This document shows, piece after piece, positions 18,691 to 26,626 of a stretch of DNA of 64,000 bases. Below the pieces are notes generated by a model, which had not been told where the DNA came from, ran no database searches, and worked only from the letters and a program-made list of their open reading frames with translations. Source of the DNA: Paracrocinitomix sp040880585 (GTDB lineage: Bacteria; Bacteroidota; Bacteroidia; Flavobacteriales_D; Crocinitomicaceae); NCBI GenBank assembly GCA_040880585.1, contig JBBDID010000018.1, positions 89,987 to 153,986 on the forward strand, given 5' to 3'. Numbering within the stretch: position 1 is the stretch's first letter; the number at the start of each line of letters is the position of its first letter. Made by a program: the position numbers and the translations under genes.

Positions 18691-19143
18691 ATGGGTAGAT
18701 CAAACGAAACCTTTAGTAAAAAAGAAAAAGAGAAAAAGAAAGAGCGTAAGAAGAAAGAAAAGCAAAAACGCAAAGAAGAACGACAGTCAAGTTCTGATGG
18801 CGGAGGTCTTGATTCTATGATGGCTTACGTAGACGAAAATGGTGTTATTGTCGATACACCACCAGATCCGGATAAAAAGAAAACCAAGATCAAAGCAGAG
18901 AACATTGAAATTGGTATTCCCAAAAAAGAGGAGATGGAGGAAGAAGATCCGATTCATGAAGGAAAAGTAACTTTCTTCAATGATGAAAAAGGATACGGAT
19001 TTATCAAAGACAAAAATAATCAGGAGAGTTACTTTGTCCATATCAATAACCTGAGAGAACCGGTTGCTGAAGGAGACAAGGTAGAATTTGAAACCGAGAG
19101 AGGACCAAAAGGAATGGTGGCTATCAAAGTCAAAAAATTGTAA
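18691..19143 (+). CDS. Cold-shock-domain protein with lysine-rich N-terminal tail
   Basis: 150 residues. Residues 1-32 are almost all Lys, Glu and Arg. A Ser/Gly linker and an acidic stretch follow. Residues about 88-150 form a cold-shock domain with both RNA-binding motifs, KGYGFIKD and SYFVHINNL. It should bind single-stranded RNA or DNA in the cytoplasm. Stand-alone CspA-type proteins have about 70 residues, so this is a tailed variant of the kind common in Bacteroidota. It is monocistronic: a long AT-rich leader lies upstream and a strong terminator downstream. Confidence 0.88.
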   Translation: MGRSNETFSKKEKEKKKERKKKEKQKRKEERQSSSDGGGLDSMMAYVDENGVIVDTPPDPDKKKTKIKAENIEIGIPKKEEMEEEDPIHEGKVTFFNDEKGYGFIKDKNNQESYFVHINNLREPVAEGDKVEFETERGPKGMVAIKVKKL

Positions 19144-19190
19144 GCTACACTTGAGAAAATCCCTTTTTTAATTTTCACTTTATTGCAGAC

Positions 19191-19217
19191 AGGTCAACTT
19201 TAATTAGTTGACCTTTT
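19191..19217 (+). terminator. Rho-independent terminator after the cold-shock-domain gene
   Basis: Perfect 9-bp stem AGGTCAACT/AGTTGACCT around a 6-base loop, followed by TTT and then ATTTTT. Confidence 0.8.
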
Positions 19218-19308
19218 GATTTTTATACAAAATCGGAATGACTTGAGGTAGAACAGTCAACTTCATTAATTTGAGAATGATTAGTTTTGTCTGAATTCAA
19301 GCAAAATT

Positions 19309-21759
19309 ATGCGGTATCTCAGTGTTTTATTTTTCTTTTTTTTGTTCACCTTCAGCGCTCAGGCAAATAAAACAGCGGCTGAAATTTATATTGATCTGCA
19401 AAAACTTAGTTCCCTCAAACGGGTGCTTTATATTGCTGCTCATCCGGATGATGAAAATACAAGAGCATTGGCCTGGTTTTCACTGGGAGAGAAAGCTGAA
19501 ACCGCTTATTTATCATTAACTCGGGGAGATGGGGGACAAAACCTGATTGGAGATGAGTTGAGCGAGTATTTGGGTGTTTTGCGAACACAAGAGTTATTAG
19601 CCGCCCGATCTTATGACGGTGCAAAGCAATTTTTTACCCGTGCCGTTGATTTTGGTTATTCTAAATCTGCTGAAGAAACACTTGAAAAATGGGGAAAAGA
19701 CGAAATTTTATCGGATGTTGTGTTGGTGATTCGGAAGTTTAAACCGGATGTCATCATCACCCGTTTTCCTCCTGATGGAAGGGGAGGGCACGGACACCAT
19801 AGCGCATCTGCCATGCTGGCAATAGAAGGCTTCGAAAAAGCAGCAGATCCTGAATACCAACCTGAACAAGTAGCGCAATACGGTACCTGGAAAACCAACT
19901 CCATTTATTGGAATACCTCGTATTGGTGGAATCGTGAAATTGCAGACAGTGCTGAAAATAATCCAGATTTTCTAGTCAAAGACATTGGGGGCTACAACTC
20001 ACTTTTGGGAATGTCTTATAACGAGATCGGTACCATTGCCAGAAGCCAACATAAATGTCAGGGATTTGGCGCCATCATTGAAAGGGGTTCTCTAACAGAA
20101 TATTTTCAATACCTGGGCGGAAAAAAAATTGCTTCCAACTTTTTTGAGGACAGTGAAAGAACCTGGGAAAGTTTAGGTAGTAAATCACTGAACAAAAAAT
20201 TCCAGCAGCTCATGCAAGAATTTGATTTTGATCAAACGGAAAACAATGTGTACCCTCTGTTTGAGATCAGAGATGAACTCAAGCGACTGGAGACCAATCC
20301 CCTGATTGATGAAAAAATTAAACTGTGTGAGTCTATTATTGTAAATTGTCTGGGCTTGCACATAGAGGCGCTTACGGACGATTTTGCTTATGTGAAAGGG
20401 CGTGAAATGAAAGTGATGCTGCATGCTATTAATCGTTCATCTATTGATCTTCATATCAATGAAATTCAAATAGCAAACAAAAAAGAAGTGGTACAAAAAA
20501 CTGTTATAGAAAACAAAAAATTTGAATGGGAGATCACACATCAGGTAAAAGAAGACTTTTCCACCCCTTACTGGTTGGTACATCCTTTTGATAATTTATT
20601 TGACGTACGGGAATTCAGTCATTTGGGAAATGCAGAAAATCCACCTACATTTTCATTACAAATCAATATGACTATTGCGGGAAATGAATTGGAACGGCTT
20701 ATTCCGGTGACTTATAAATGGCGAGATCCCTCTTATGGTGAGAAAAGACGCCCGGTTTTGAGTACGCCATCTTTTACGGCCAACGTTGAACAGGAAATCA
20801 GCTTATTCAAACAAAAAGAGAGTAAAATTATTCGGGTCAATATCCACAGTTTTGTAGATAGCCTGAAGGATGAAATCCATATTCAATATCCTGAGGGATG
20901 GAAAGTAGAACCGGAAGTGATTCCCGTTCAATTTGGTGCCAAACATGAGGAAAAATGGGTGAGTTTTGAAATAAAGCCCAGTAGAAAAAGTGAGGATGGA
21001 GAAGTTACATTCAAAAACAAAGCCGGTGAAACCCTCTACAATTATAGAGAAATCGCTTATGATCACATTCCTACTCAAGCTATTATACGCCCATCAAAAA
21101 TGAAAGTGCTCCAACTGGATGCGGAAATTGAAGAGGGGAGGGTCGCTTATATAAAAGGTGTGAAAGATGCGGTGCCGGTTGGCATTGAACAATTGGGCTT
21201 TACAGTAGATGTATTTGAAGTAGCGGATTTATCTACCCTGGACTTAAGCACCTATTCTTCTGTAGTACTCGGTATCCGGATCTATAACGTATATCCTGAA
21301 ATGCTAAACTTTAACAACAAGCTCTTTCATTATGTGGAAGAAGGAGGTAATGTCGTTATGCAATACAACACCGCTTCCCGCTCACAAAGCGATCAAACAT
21401 TTGGACCGCTTCCTTTTGAATTGTCCAGAAACAGGGTGACAGAAGAAGATGCAACCGTCACTTTTTTAGCACCTGATCATCCCATTTTAAATGCTCCCAA
21501 TAAAATAACAGCCGCCGATTTTGAAGGCTGGGTGCAAGAGCGCGGATTGTATTTTGCCGATAATTGGGATTCTGCCTACTTGCCTTTATTCTCCTGGCAT
21601 GACAAAGGAGAAGAACCCCAGAAAGGAGCTTTGATTGTTGCCAAATATGGAAAAGGACAATTTGTATACACCGGTATTTCATTTTTCAGAGAACTGCCCA
21701 ATGGTGTAGTAGGTGCTTATCGATTATTAGCCAATATTTTAAGTTATCCCAATGACTGA
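19309..21759 (+). CDS. Secreted PIG-L family deacetylase
   Basis: 816 residues with a signal peptide ending FTFSAQA. The PIG-L/LmbE domain begins at about residue 38. The zinc motif AHPDDE is at 44-49, an Asp/Gly segment TRGDGGQNLIGDEL follows, and GHGHHSAS near 160 provides the second metal ligands. These enzymes remove N-acetyl groups from amino sugars or their conjugates. The remaining 550 residues are beta-rich and probably bind substrate. It overlaps by 8 bp a 37-aa membrane ORF that in turn overlaps a sodium:solute symporter, so deacetylation and uptake of an amino-sugar compound may be coupled. A TAGTTTTG box lies at 19282-19289. Confidence 0.9.
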   Translation: MRYLSVLFFFFLFTFSAQANKTAAEIYIDLQKLSSLKRVLYIAAHPDDENTRALAWFSLGEKAETAYLSLTRGDGGQNLIGDELSEYLGVLRTQELLAARSYDGAKQFFTRAVDFGYSKSAEETLEKWGKDEILSDVVLVIRKFKPDVIITRFPPDGRGGHGHHSASAMLAIEGFEKAADPEYQPEQVAQYGTWKTNSIYWNTSYWWNREIADSAENNPDFLVKDIGGYNSLLGMSYNEIGTIARSQHKCQGFGAIIERGSLTEYFQYLGGKKIASNFFEDSERTWESLGSKSLNKKFQQLMQEFDFDQTENNVYPLFEIRDELKRLETNPLIDEKIKLCESIIVNCLGLHIEALTDDFAYVKGREMKVMLHAINRSSIDLHINEIQIANKKEVVQKTVIENKKFEWEITHQVKEDFSTPYWLVHPFDNLFDVREFSHLGNAENPPTFSLQINMTIAGNELERLIPVTYKWRDPSYGEKRRPVLSTPSFTANVEQEISLFKQKESKIIRVNIHSFVDSLKDEIHIQYPEGWKVEPEVIPVQFGAKHEEKWVSFEIKPSRKSEDGEVTFKNKAGETLYNYREIAYDHIPTQAIIRPSKMKVLQLDAEIEEGRVAYIKGVKDAVPVGIEQLGFTVDVFEVADLSTLDLSTYSSVVLGIRIYNVYPEMLNFNNKLFHYVEEGGNVVMQYNTASRSQSDQTFGPLPFELSRNRVTEEDATVTFLAPDHPILNAPNKITAADFEGWVQERGLYFADNWDSAYLPLFSWHDKGEEPQKGALIVAKYGKGQFVYTGISFFRELPNGVVGAYRLLANILSYPND

Positions 21760-21865
21760 AGAAGAAAAAGATCAAACAAATTGGAAGGCATGGTATTGGG
21801 GCTTGATCCTCTTTCTATTGCTACAGATTATCATTTACTTAATCATCACTAAATCTTTTGAGTAA
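21752..21865 (+). CDS. 37-aa single-pass membrane protein coupled to the symporter
   Basis: A short ORF starting MTEEEKDQTNWKAWYWG and ending IYLIITKSFE. The N-terminus is charged and soluble, a WKAWYWG segment marks the interface, and one hydrophobic helix of about 18 residues follows. Its ATG overlaps the end of the PIG-L gene by 8 bp, and its TAA shares one base with the ATG of the symporter (TAATG). This spacing indicates translational coupling. I infer a small accessory subunit of the symporter, comparable in arrangement to the small partners known for some SSS-family carriers. I do not recognise a named family. Confidence 0.7.
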   Translation: MTEEEKDQTNWKAWYWGLILFLLLQIIIYLIITKSFE

Positions 21866-23574
21866 TGAGTTGGGTAGATTGGGTCATTCTTCTCACAACA
21901 CTTTTAATCATTGTACTTTACGGTTCCTGGAAAACCCGAAAGCAGAAAAATCTTCAGGGCTATTTAAAAGGAGATAATCAAGATGCCTGGATGACCATTG
22001 GTCTTTCAATCATGGCGACACAGGCCAGTGCCATTACTTTTCTTTCTACACCGGGACAGGCGTATGAAAGCGGAATGGGTTTTGTGCAATTTTATTTTGG
22101 GCTGCCCATAGCCATGATCATCATCTCGGTATTCATTCTCCCCATTTATTATCGATTAAAGGTGTATACTGCCTATCAGTATCTTGAACAACGATTTGAC
22201 GTACGCGTACGTTCGTTTACAGCCTTTTTATTTCTGGTATCCAGAGGACTTGCAGCCGGCATTACCATTTACGCCCCGGCAATCATCTTGTCTAAACTGT
22301 TAAACTGGAACCTGCAACTGACCTGTTTATTGATTGGCGGATTAGTAATCGTTTACACGGTTTCAGGAGGGAGCAGGGCCGTCTCTCTTACTCAAAAATG
22401 GCAAATGGCAGTAATTATGGGAGGGATGTTTTTCGCTTTTTACTTCGTGCTTCAAAGCTTTCCGGATACAGTTAGTTTTTTTGAAGGCGTTGACATAGCA
22501 GGAAATCTGGGAAAAATGGATGTGATCGATCTTTCTGTGGATCCTTCTAATCGCTACACACTTTTTTCAGGACTCACCGGCGGACTGTTTCTCTTTGTGT
22601 CTTATTTTGGAACAGATCAATCACAAGTACAACGTTATTTGGGAGGAAAGAGCCTGAAAGCATCCCGCATTGGATTGATGTTTAACGGTTTGATGAAGAT
22701 CCCCATGCAATTTTTTATTCTATTTATAGGGGTCATGGTTTTTGTGTCCTTCCAATTCAATAAGCCCCCGATCATTTTCAATGCATCTGCCATTGATATT
22801 GAGACACAAAAACACGAAGAGTTAGTAGAATTGGAAGCAACCTATAACACCACTTTTGAGAACAAAAAGAAGGCATTAGAGCAACTTTCATATAACGGCA
22901 GTTCAGATTATAGTGAAGTTCGTGCTTTGCAGGATGAACAGGATGCCATACGAACTGAGTACAAAGAGAACATGCAGAAAATAGATGCGGGATATGAAAA
23001 AAAAGACAGCGACTACATTTTTTTGACCTTTGTACTTAATTTTTTACCGCATGGATTGATCGGTTTATTACTGGCGGTCATCTTTTCTGCAGCCATGTCT
23101 TCTACAGCAGGGGAGTTGAACGCATTGGCATCTACCACCACAATCGATTATTACAAAAAGTTCTGGTCTAAAAGTGATGATGAAAAGAAAGATCTTCGGG
23201 TCAGTAAATTACTCACCGTAGCCTGGGGAGTAATGGCCATTATCATTGCTCTTACAGCAGGTTTGTTTGAAAACCTCATTCAATTGGTGAATATTTTAGG
23301 ATCTCTTTTTTACGGCACCATACTCGGGGTATTTCTCCTGGCTTTTTTCTTCAAAAAAGTGGGAGCAAAATCTGCATTGTTGGCGGGTGTTATTGGGCAA
23401 TTGTTTGTTTTGATCCTTCACGCATTAACTGTATTAGATGTGTTTGAACTCAGCTATTTACTGTATAACATCATTGGCAGTACAGTAGTCATTCTCTGTG
23501 GTCTATTTTTACAGCAAATCTTTAAAGAACCGGTAAAGGAAATAAAGGATGACCTTAAAAATCATGGGGAGTAA
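21865..23574 (+). CDS. Sodium:solute symporter (SSS family)
   Basis: 569 residues with about 13 membrane helices. SSS signatures include TQASAITFLSTPGQAYESG in the second helix region, SGGSRAVSLTQKWQM, and FGTDQSQVQRYLGGKS. A soluble insertion with coiled-coil character lies at about residues 310-385 (ELVELEATYN and following), between helices. This is a plasma-membrane carrier that uses the sodium gradient. The substrate may be the product of the PIG-L deacetylase encoded upstream, given the overlapping gene order; that is inference. Confidence 0.92.
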   Translation: MSWVDWVILLTTLLIIVLYGSWKTRKQKNLQGYLKGDNQDAWMTIGLSIMATQASAITFLSTPGQAYESGMGFVQFYFGLPIAMIIISVFILPIYYRLKVYTAYQYLEQRFDVRVRSFTAFLFLVSRGLAAGITIYAPAIILSKLLNWNLQLTCLLIGGLVIVYTVSGGSRAVSLTQKWQMAVIMGGMFFAFYFVLQSFPDTVSFFEGVDIAGNLGKMDVIDLSVDPSNRYTLFSGLTGGLFLFVSYFGTDQSQVQRYLGGKSLKASRIGLMFNGLMKIPMQFFILFIGVMVFVSFQFNKPPIIFNASAIDIETQKHEELVELEATYNTTFENKKKALEQLSYNGSSDYSEVRALQDEQDAIRTEYKENMQKIDAGYEKKDSDYIFLTFVLNFLPHGLIGLLLAVIFSAAMSSTAGELNALASTTTIDYYKKFWSKSDDEKKDLRVSKLLTVAWGVMAIIIALTAGLFENLIQLVNILGSLFYGTILGVFLLAFFFKKVGAKSALLAGVIGQLFVLILHALTVLDVFELSYLLYNIIGSTVVILCGLFLQQIFKEPVKEIKDDLKNHGE

Positions 23575-23899
23575 GGCCTCTGACTAATCAAGAAAATTGG
23601 TTTTGGAAATAGGGTTGTTAATTGTAATGGGTTTCTAGCGGTTTGCGTATATGACTTGTGGTAGATTTCGAAGCTTTGGTGAAGTAAGGGCTGTCCTACG
23701 TGTGATGGCTACCCGGATATGTACACGCCACTGGGTGCTTTTGTGCGTGGATGCGAGAGGAGGTGAATTTTGCTTATGTTAGCAACTGTTTTCTACTCCT
23801 AAAATTTGAGGTATTCAAATGTCACTCAGATTTTATTGTCCTTTTGGGTATCAATAAAAATACGAATCAATGTTTTCCTCTTGTTATTCAGCACCTTCT
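23575..23899. other. Gene-free spacer with island-edge repeats
   Basis: 325 bp without a gene. It holds a 24-base sequence at 23673-23696 that recurs with 20/24 identity at 24452-24475, and a 13-base sequence at 23778-23790 that recurs inverted at 24356-24368. These mark the left edge of the accessory island. Confidence 0.6.
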
Positions 23900-24368
23900 T
23901 TAGCACGTAAAAGATTCGTACTTATTCAAAAACCATTTATTTCCCTTTTTCTCAAATTCCAAATAATATAATTTACCAACTTCTTTCCTAAAACCCTCTA
24001 TTTTAATATTGTTGTTGCTACTATCAATCTCAACATAGTTCAACTCTGAGGATATATCATCTCTGTAGTCCCACTCTATAAAATACAAATCATTGACTGA
24101 TAAATTAAGATTAGAGTCACATGTGTAGACATTATAATCAAATTCTGATCTGATTCTTGTCCTTTGAAATAACGAATCTCTAATAAATCTCTCATAAAAT
24201 TCTTCGAAATTTTCTTGGTTTAATAATGAATCGGAATTGTTCACATTATTTACTGTGCCAGTACTTTCATTCTCTTCGTCAACTTCGGCTTGTTTTAACG
24301 AATCACCACAAGAGTGTAGTAATAATATTAAGGTTAATCTGAGTAAAGGCCTCATAACAGTTGCTAAC
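23778..24368. repeat. Unit bounded by perfect 13-bp inverted repeats
   Basis: GTTAGCAACTGTT (23778-23790) and AACAGTTGCTAAC (24356-24368) are exact inverted copies. The 591-bp unit they enclose holds a single lipoprotein gene whose ATG sits at the inner edge of the right repeat. GTTAGCA fits the core-site pattern GTTRRRY of integron attC sites, so a cassette or a small mobile unit is possible. Confidence 0.5.
23900..24355 (-). CDS. Small lipoprotein of unknown function
   Basis: 151 residues from the ATG at 24355. The leader LTLILLLHSC has a usable lipobox with Cys followed by GDSLKQ. A Glu/Asn/Ser-rich spacer leads to a small domain that ends KGNKWFLNKYESFTC. I do not recognise a family. An earlier ATG at 24388 would place 11 residues encoded by the palindromic repeat in front of the leader, so the inner start is preferred. 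The gene fills the unit bounded by 13-bp inverted repeats. Confidence 0.65.
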   Translation of the reverse strand: MRPLLRLTLILLLHSCGDSLKQAEVDEENESTGTVNNVNNSDSLLNQENFEEFYERFIRDSLFQRTRIRSEFDYNVYTCDSNLNLSVNDLYFIEWDYRDDISSELNYVEIDSSNNNIKIEGFRKEVGKLYYLEFEKKGNKWFLNKYESFTC

Positions 24369-24390
24369 GTTTCCCTAAAACTAGGCATTT
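24364..24390. repeat. attC-like imperfect palindrome, copy A
   Basis: On the minus strand it reads AAATGCCTAGTTTTA, three variable bases, then AAACGTTAG. It sits 9 bases before the ATG at 24355. It matches the copy at 25854-25880 at 22 of 27 positions. Confidence 0.55.
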
Positions 24391-24451
24391 TTTAAATGCC
24401 GTCGCTAGTGTGTTGGCCAAATCCCGGATACTGCATTGCCTTCGCGTAGCC

Positions 24452-24475
24452 GCTTTGGCCAAACAAGGGCTGTCC
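24452..24475. repeat. 24-base dispersed repeat, copy 2
   Basis: Matches 23673-23696 at 20 of 24 positions; both copies begin GCTTTGG and end AAGGGCTGTCC, in the same orientation. It lies between the Fic gene and the lipoprotein gene. Confidence 0.55.
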
Positions 24476-24550
24476 AAAGGTCAATTGTCCGCTCAAGATT
24501 AATAATATGACTACTATTTGTCGCTTCATTTTAATGCACCGTTCTTCTTC

Positions 24551-25156
24551 TCATTTGTCAGTTGCAATCAGTTCAAAAATCAATTCAGTCAATGTTCCTA
24601 AATCGCTCTCAATTGCTCCTTTCATATATCTTTCGTAAACACTGTTGTTGTCTGGCGGGTTGAGATTTAAGGTCAAACCTTTTTCCAATGCCAACAGCCT
24701 TAAAAACTCTCTTTGTGCTCGTCCGTTTCCTTCTCTGAATGGGTGTAAATAGTTGACGTTATCTAAATTTTCTGCCAATTTCTCGGCTAACTGTCTTTTG
24801 TTGTTATTCGGAATTTTCTTAAACTCGGTAATTAACTGGTCAATGTATCTAAAAGCGTTGTCAAAATGCGAAGTAGGGAAAAACTGTTTGCCGTCTTTGC
24901 TTATTTCAACAATCCGTTTTTTTCCTGCCCAAACGTATATGTCTTGAAACAAATGTCTATGAATTTCAAAAAGGCTGTCAATTCCCTTGATTTTTATCGG
25001 GTTCTCGTAAAGTTCTTGAAGTCGTTTAGTTACCGCACCACTCTCAACAAAGAGTAATACATCAGGGTCTGAAATGTCTTGTAAATTCCGTAAAAGTCCT
25101 GTATTGGGGTCTGTGTAGATGTAGTCAGGGTCTATGTATTTGTAGGAATTAGACAT
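24551..25156 (-). CDS. Fic domain toxin/AMPylase
   Basis: A cytoplasmic protein of 201 residues. The full active-site motif HPFREGNGRAQREF is present at about residues 138-151, and a beta-hairpin flap region (GKQFFPTSHF) precedes it. Fic enzymes usually transfer AMP to target proteins such as gyrase or topoisomerase IV in the VbhT-type systems. The preferred ATG at 25156 overlaps the end of the upstream antitoxin-like gene by 8 bp. An ATG-less longer reading to 25183 is unlikely. It forms a class I Fic toxin-antitoxin pair with 25149-25370. Confidence 0.9.
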   Translation of the reverse strand: MSNSYKYIDPDYIYTDPNTGLLRNLQDISDPDVLLFVESGAVTKRLQELYENPIKIKGIDSLFEIHRHLFQDIYVWAGKKRIVEISKDGKQFFPTSHFDNAFRYIDQLITEFKKIPNNNKRQLAEKLAENLDNVNYLHPFREGNGRAQREFLRLLALEKGLTLNLNPPDNNSVYERYMKGAIESDLGTLTELIFELIATDK

Positions 25157-25370
25157 AGGCTTTCTGTTTGGCAAATGCCACAAGATCAGTTAGTGATATT
25201 TTTCCTGTCACATAGTCCCTAATAATTTCAATTCCTTTTGGTGTTGGTTTATAACCTTCAAACATATTACTCCCTAATGCGCTTGCAGTACTTTCCAATG
25301 TTTTCAAGTCTGCAAATTTTACCCCCATAATGGTCAGGTTGTTTCTGTCTATTTCTATTGTTTTAAACAT
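25149..25370 (-). CDS. VbhA-like antitoxin of the Fic protein
   Basis: 73 residues. It holds SNMFEG at residues 34-39, which fits the inhibitory [S/T]xxxE[G/N] motif of class I Fic antitoxins: the Glu enters the Fic ATP site. The C-terminal part (PTPKGIEIIRDYVTGKIS) matches the helical body of the antitoxin VbhA family. It is upstream of, and overlaps by 8 bp, the fic gene, which is the standard order for these pairs. Confidence 0.85.
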   Translation of the reverse strand: MFKTIEIDRNNLTIMGVKFADLKTLESTASALGSNMFEGYKPTPKGIEIIRDYVTGKISLTDLVAFAKQKAYV

Positions 25371-25421
25371 CTTTTTTAGGTTTCAATGTCAATTACAAAT
25401 TTACGATTTTTTCCTTGTTTT

Positions 25422-25847
25422 TCACCATGGGTTTTCAGTATAATTTTTGTCAAATTCCAAATTAAGAATCCCTAGTTCAGACCTTTTTAAATTAAATTTC
25501 TTCTTGGATTCTGTAGTCCAACAGTTGTCAGTATGGAAATTAGTTAGTTTTTCCTCTCTGACATCAACTATGTGATAATAAGTAATATCAGTTGTAACTC
25601 CAGGATGTGATTTTGCAATTATGTAAGAAGAGTCGTTTCCAACGGCGAAAATATAACCACTAATTATAGTTCGAGAAGTTTGACCTTCAGGGTCTTTTCT
25701 AAAACAAATGGTTCGGTTCGATTCCATATCAGCCCAACCGACATAATAATTTCCGATTATGTGCTCTTCTTCTGATTCATCCATTAAACCGCAGGAAGTT
25801 AGTACAGTTGAAATAACAAGTATTAGAATTAAATTGTGTATCATCAA
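25422..25847 (-). CDS. Small lipoprotein of unknown function
   Basis: 141 residues. The leader LILVISTVLTSC has a lipobox with Cys followed by GLMDESEEE. The mature part is a small beta-rich domain with two later Cys residues (RTICFRKD and DNCWTTE). I do not recognise a family with confidence. Two adjacent ATG codons (25847, 25844) could serve as start. As with the lipoprotein at 23900-24355, a TAACG palindrome lies just upstream, here 7 bases away. Confidence 0.65.
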   Translation of the reverse strand: MMIHNLILILVISTVLTSCGLMDESEEEHIIGNYYVGWADMESNRTICFRKDPEGQTSRTIISGYIFAVGNDSSYIIAKSHPGVTTDITYYHIVDVREEKLTNFHTDNCWTTESKKKFNLKRSELGILNLEFDKNYTENPW

Positions 25848-25853
25848 TAAGGC

Positions 25854-25880
25854 CTAACGTTCGAATAAAATTAGGCATTT
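25854..25880. repeat. attC-like imperfect palindrome, copy B
   Basis: On the minus strand it reads AAATGCCTAATTTTA, three variable bases, GAACGTTAGG. The ends CCTAA and TTAGG are inverted. It sits 7 bases before the ATG at 25847. Confidence 0.55.
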
Positions 25881-25888
25881 ATGGCGAG

Positions 25889-25903
25889 CCCCGCACTGCG
25901 GGG
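25889..25903. repeat. GC-rich hairpin downstream of higA
   Basis: CCCCGC, a 3-base loop, GCGGGG: a perfect 6-bp stem in AT-rich surroundings, about 35 bases after the higA stop. There is no T-tract, so termination is possible but unproven. Confidence 0.4.
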
Positions 25904-25934
25904 TGAATTTTACTTTTTGTTACCCTTTCGTTTT

Positions 25935-26303
25935 TTATTTTGATAGTTTATAACTATTTACGAGTACAGAAGCAGATATGTGCAACATTCGTTCTAATTT
26001 TCTTATCATTTCTACCGTCAACCTTTTCTTTTTATTCAAAATTTCTGATACTCTACTTTTTCCGCCAATAATTCCAATTAAATCTTTCTGTTTCAAGTTC
26101 ATTTCTTCCATTCTAATCTTAATTGCTTCAATTGGATCGGGCGATTCAATGGGGTAGTATTTATTTTCGTAATTTTCAATAAGTAATGACAAAATTTCAG
26201 CTTCATCTCCTTTTTTTGAATCAGGGGAAGCGTCAAAAATCTGCTCAAGTCTTTCCAGAGCTTTATCGTAGTCTTTTTCCGTTTTTATTGGTCTAATTTC
26301 CAT
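25935..26303 (-). CDS. higA: HigA-family HTH antitoxin
   Basis: 122 residues. A helix-turn-helix of the XRE type lies at about residues 62-115 (MEEMNLKQKDLIGIIGGKS, then RVSEILNKKKRLT). It should neutralise the HigB toxin encoded 11 bp upstream and repress the operon promoter. Toxin-first order is typical of higBA loci. The N-terminal 55 residues are the usual acidic extension of this HigA subfamily. Confidence 0.88.
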   Translation of the reverse strand: MEIRPIKTEKDYDKALERLEQIFDASPDSKKGDEAEILSLLIENYENKYYPIESPDPIEAIKIRMEEMNLKQKDLIGIIGGKSRVSEILNKKKRLTVEMIRKLERMLHISASVLVNSYKLSK

Positions 26304-26314
26304 AATTCAGTAAT

Positions 26315-26611
26315 TTATATTGTATTTGCATCAATTTTGTCGTATTCAGCATGTGTTCCTATAAACCTTATAAACGCCCACTGTCTGACATAGTTAAACT
26401 TAACAATAAGTCGATACGAATTCCCTTTAATATTGAACACAACTCTACTTTCTTTTAATATACTAGCATTTATGTATGTTTCTTTAACTTCGTTAGGAGA
26501 ATTCCAATTAGAATTTTTTGCAGTCTCGAACCATGTCTTCAGGTATTGTTCTGAGTCTGCATGTTTTTCCCAAAATTCCCGTAAAGTTTTCTTCGCTATT
26601 ATTCGTTTCAT
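26315..26611 (-). CDS. higB: HigB-family mRNA interferase toxin
   Basis: 98 residues of the RelE/HigB fold, as in the chromosomal HigB_toxin family. Recognisable segments are LREFWEKHADSEQYLKTWF at the start, RLIVKFNYVRQWAFIRFI in the core strands, and the closing GTHAEYDKIDA. The family cleaves mRNA at the ribosome. It heads a two-gene unit with higA. Confidence 0.9.
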   Translation of the reverse strand: MKRIIAKKTLREFWEKHADSEQYLKTWFETAKNSNWNSPNEVKETYINASILKESRVVFNIKGNSYRLIVKFNYVRQWAFIRFIGTHAEYDKIDANTI

Positions 26612-26626
26612 AATTATTGCTTAATA

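Noticed and set aside
25889..25903. CCCCGC/GCGGGG hairpin as a definite terminator of higBA
   Set aside because: It has no T-tract and lies next to the attC-like palindrome, so I kept it only as a hairpin.
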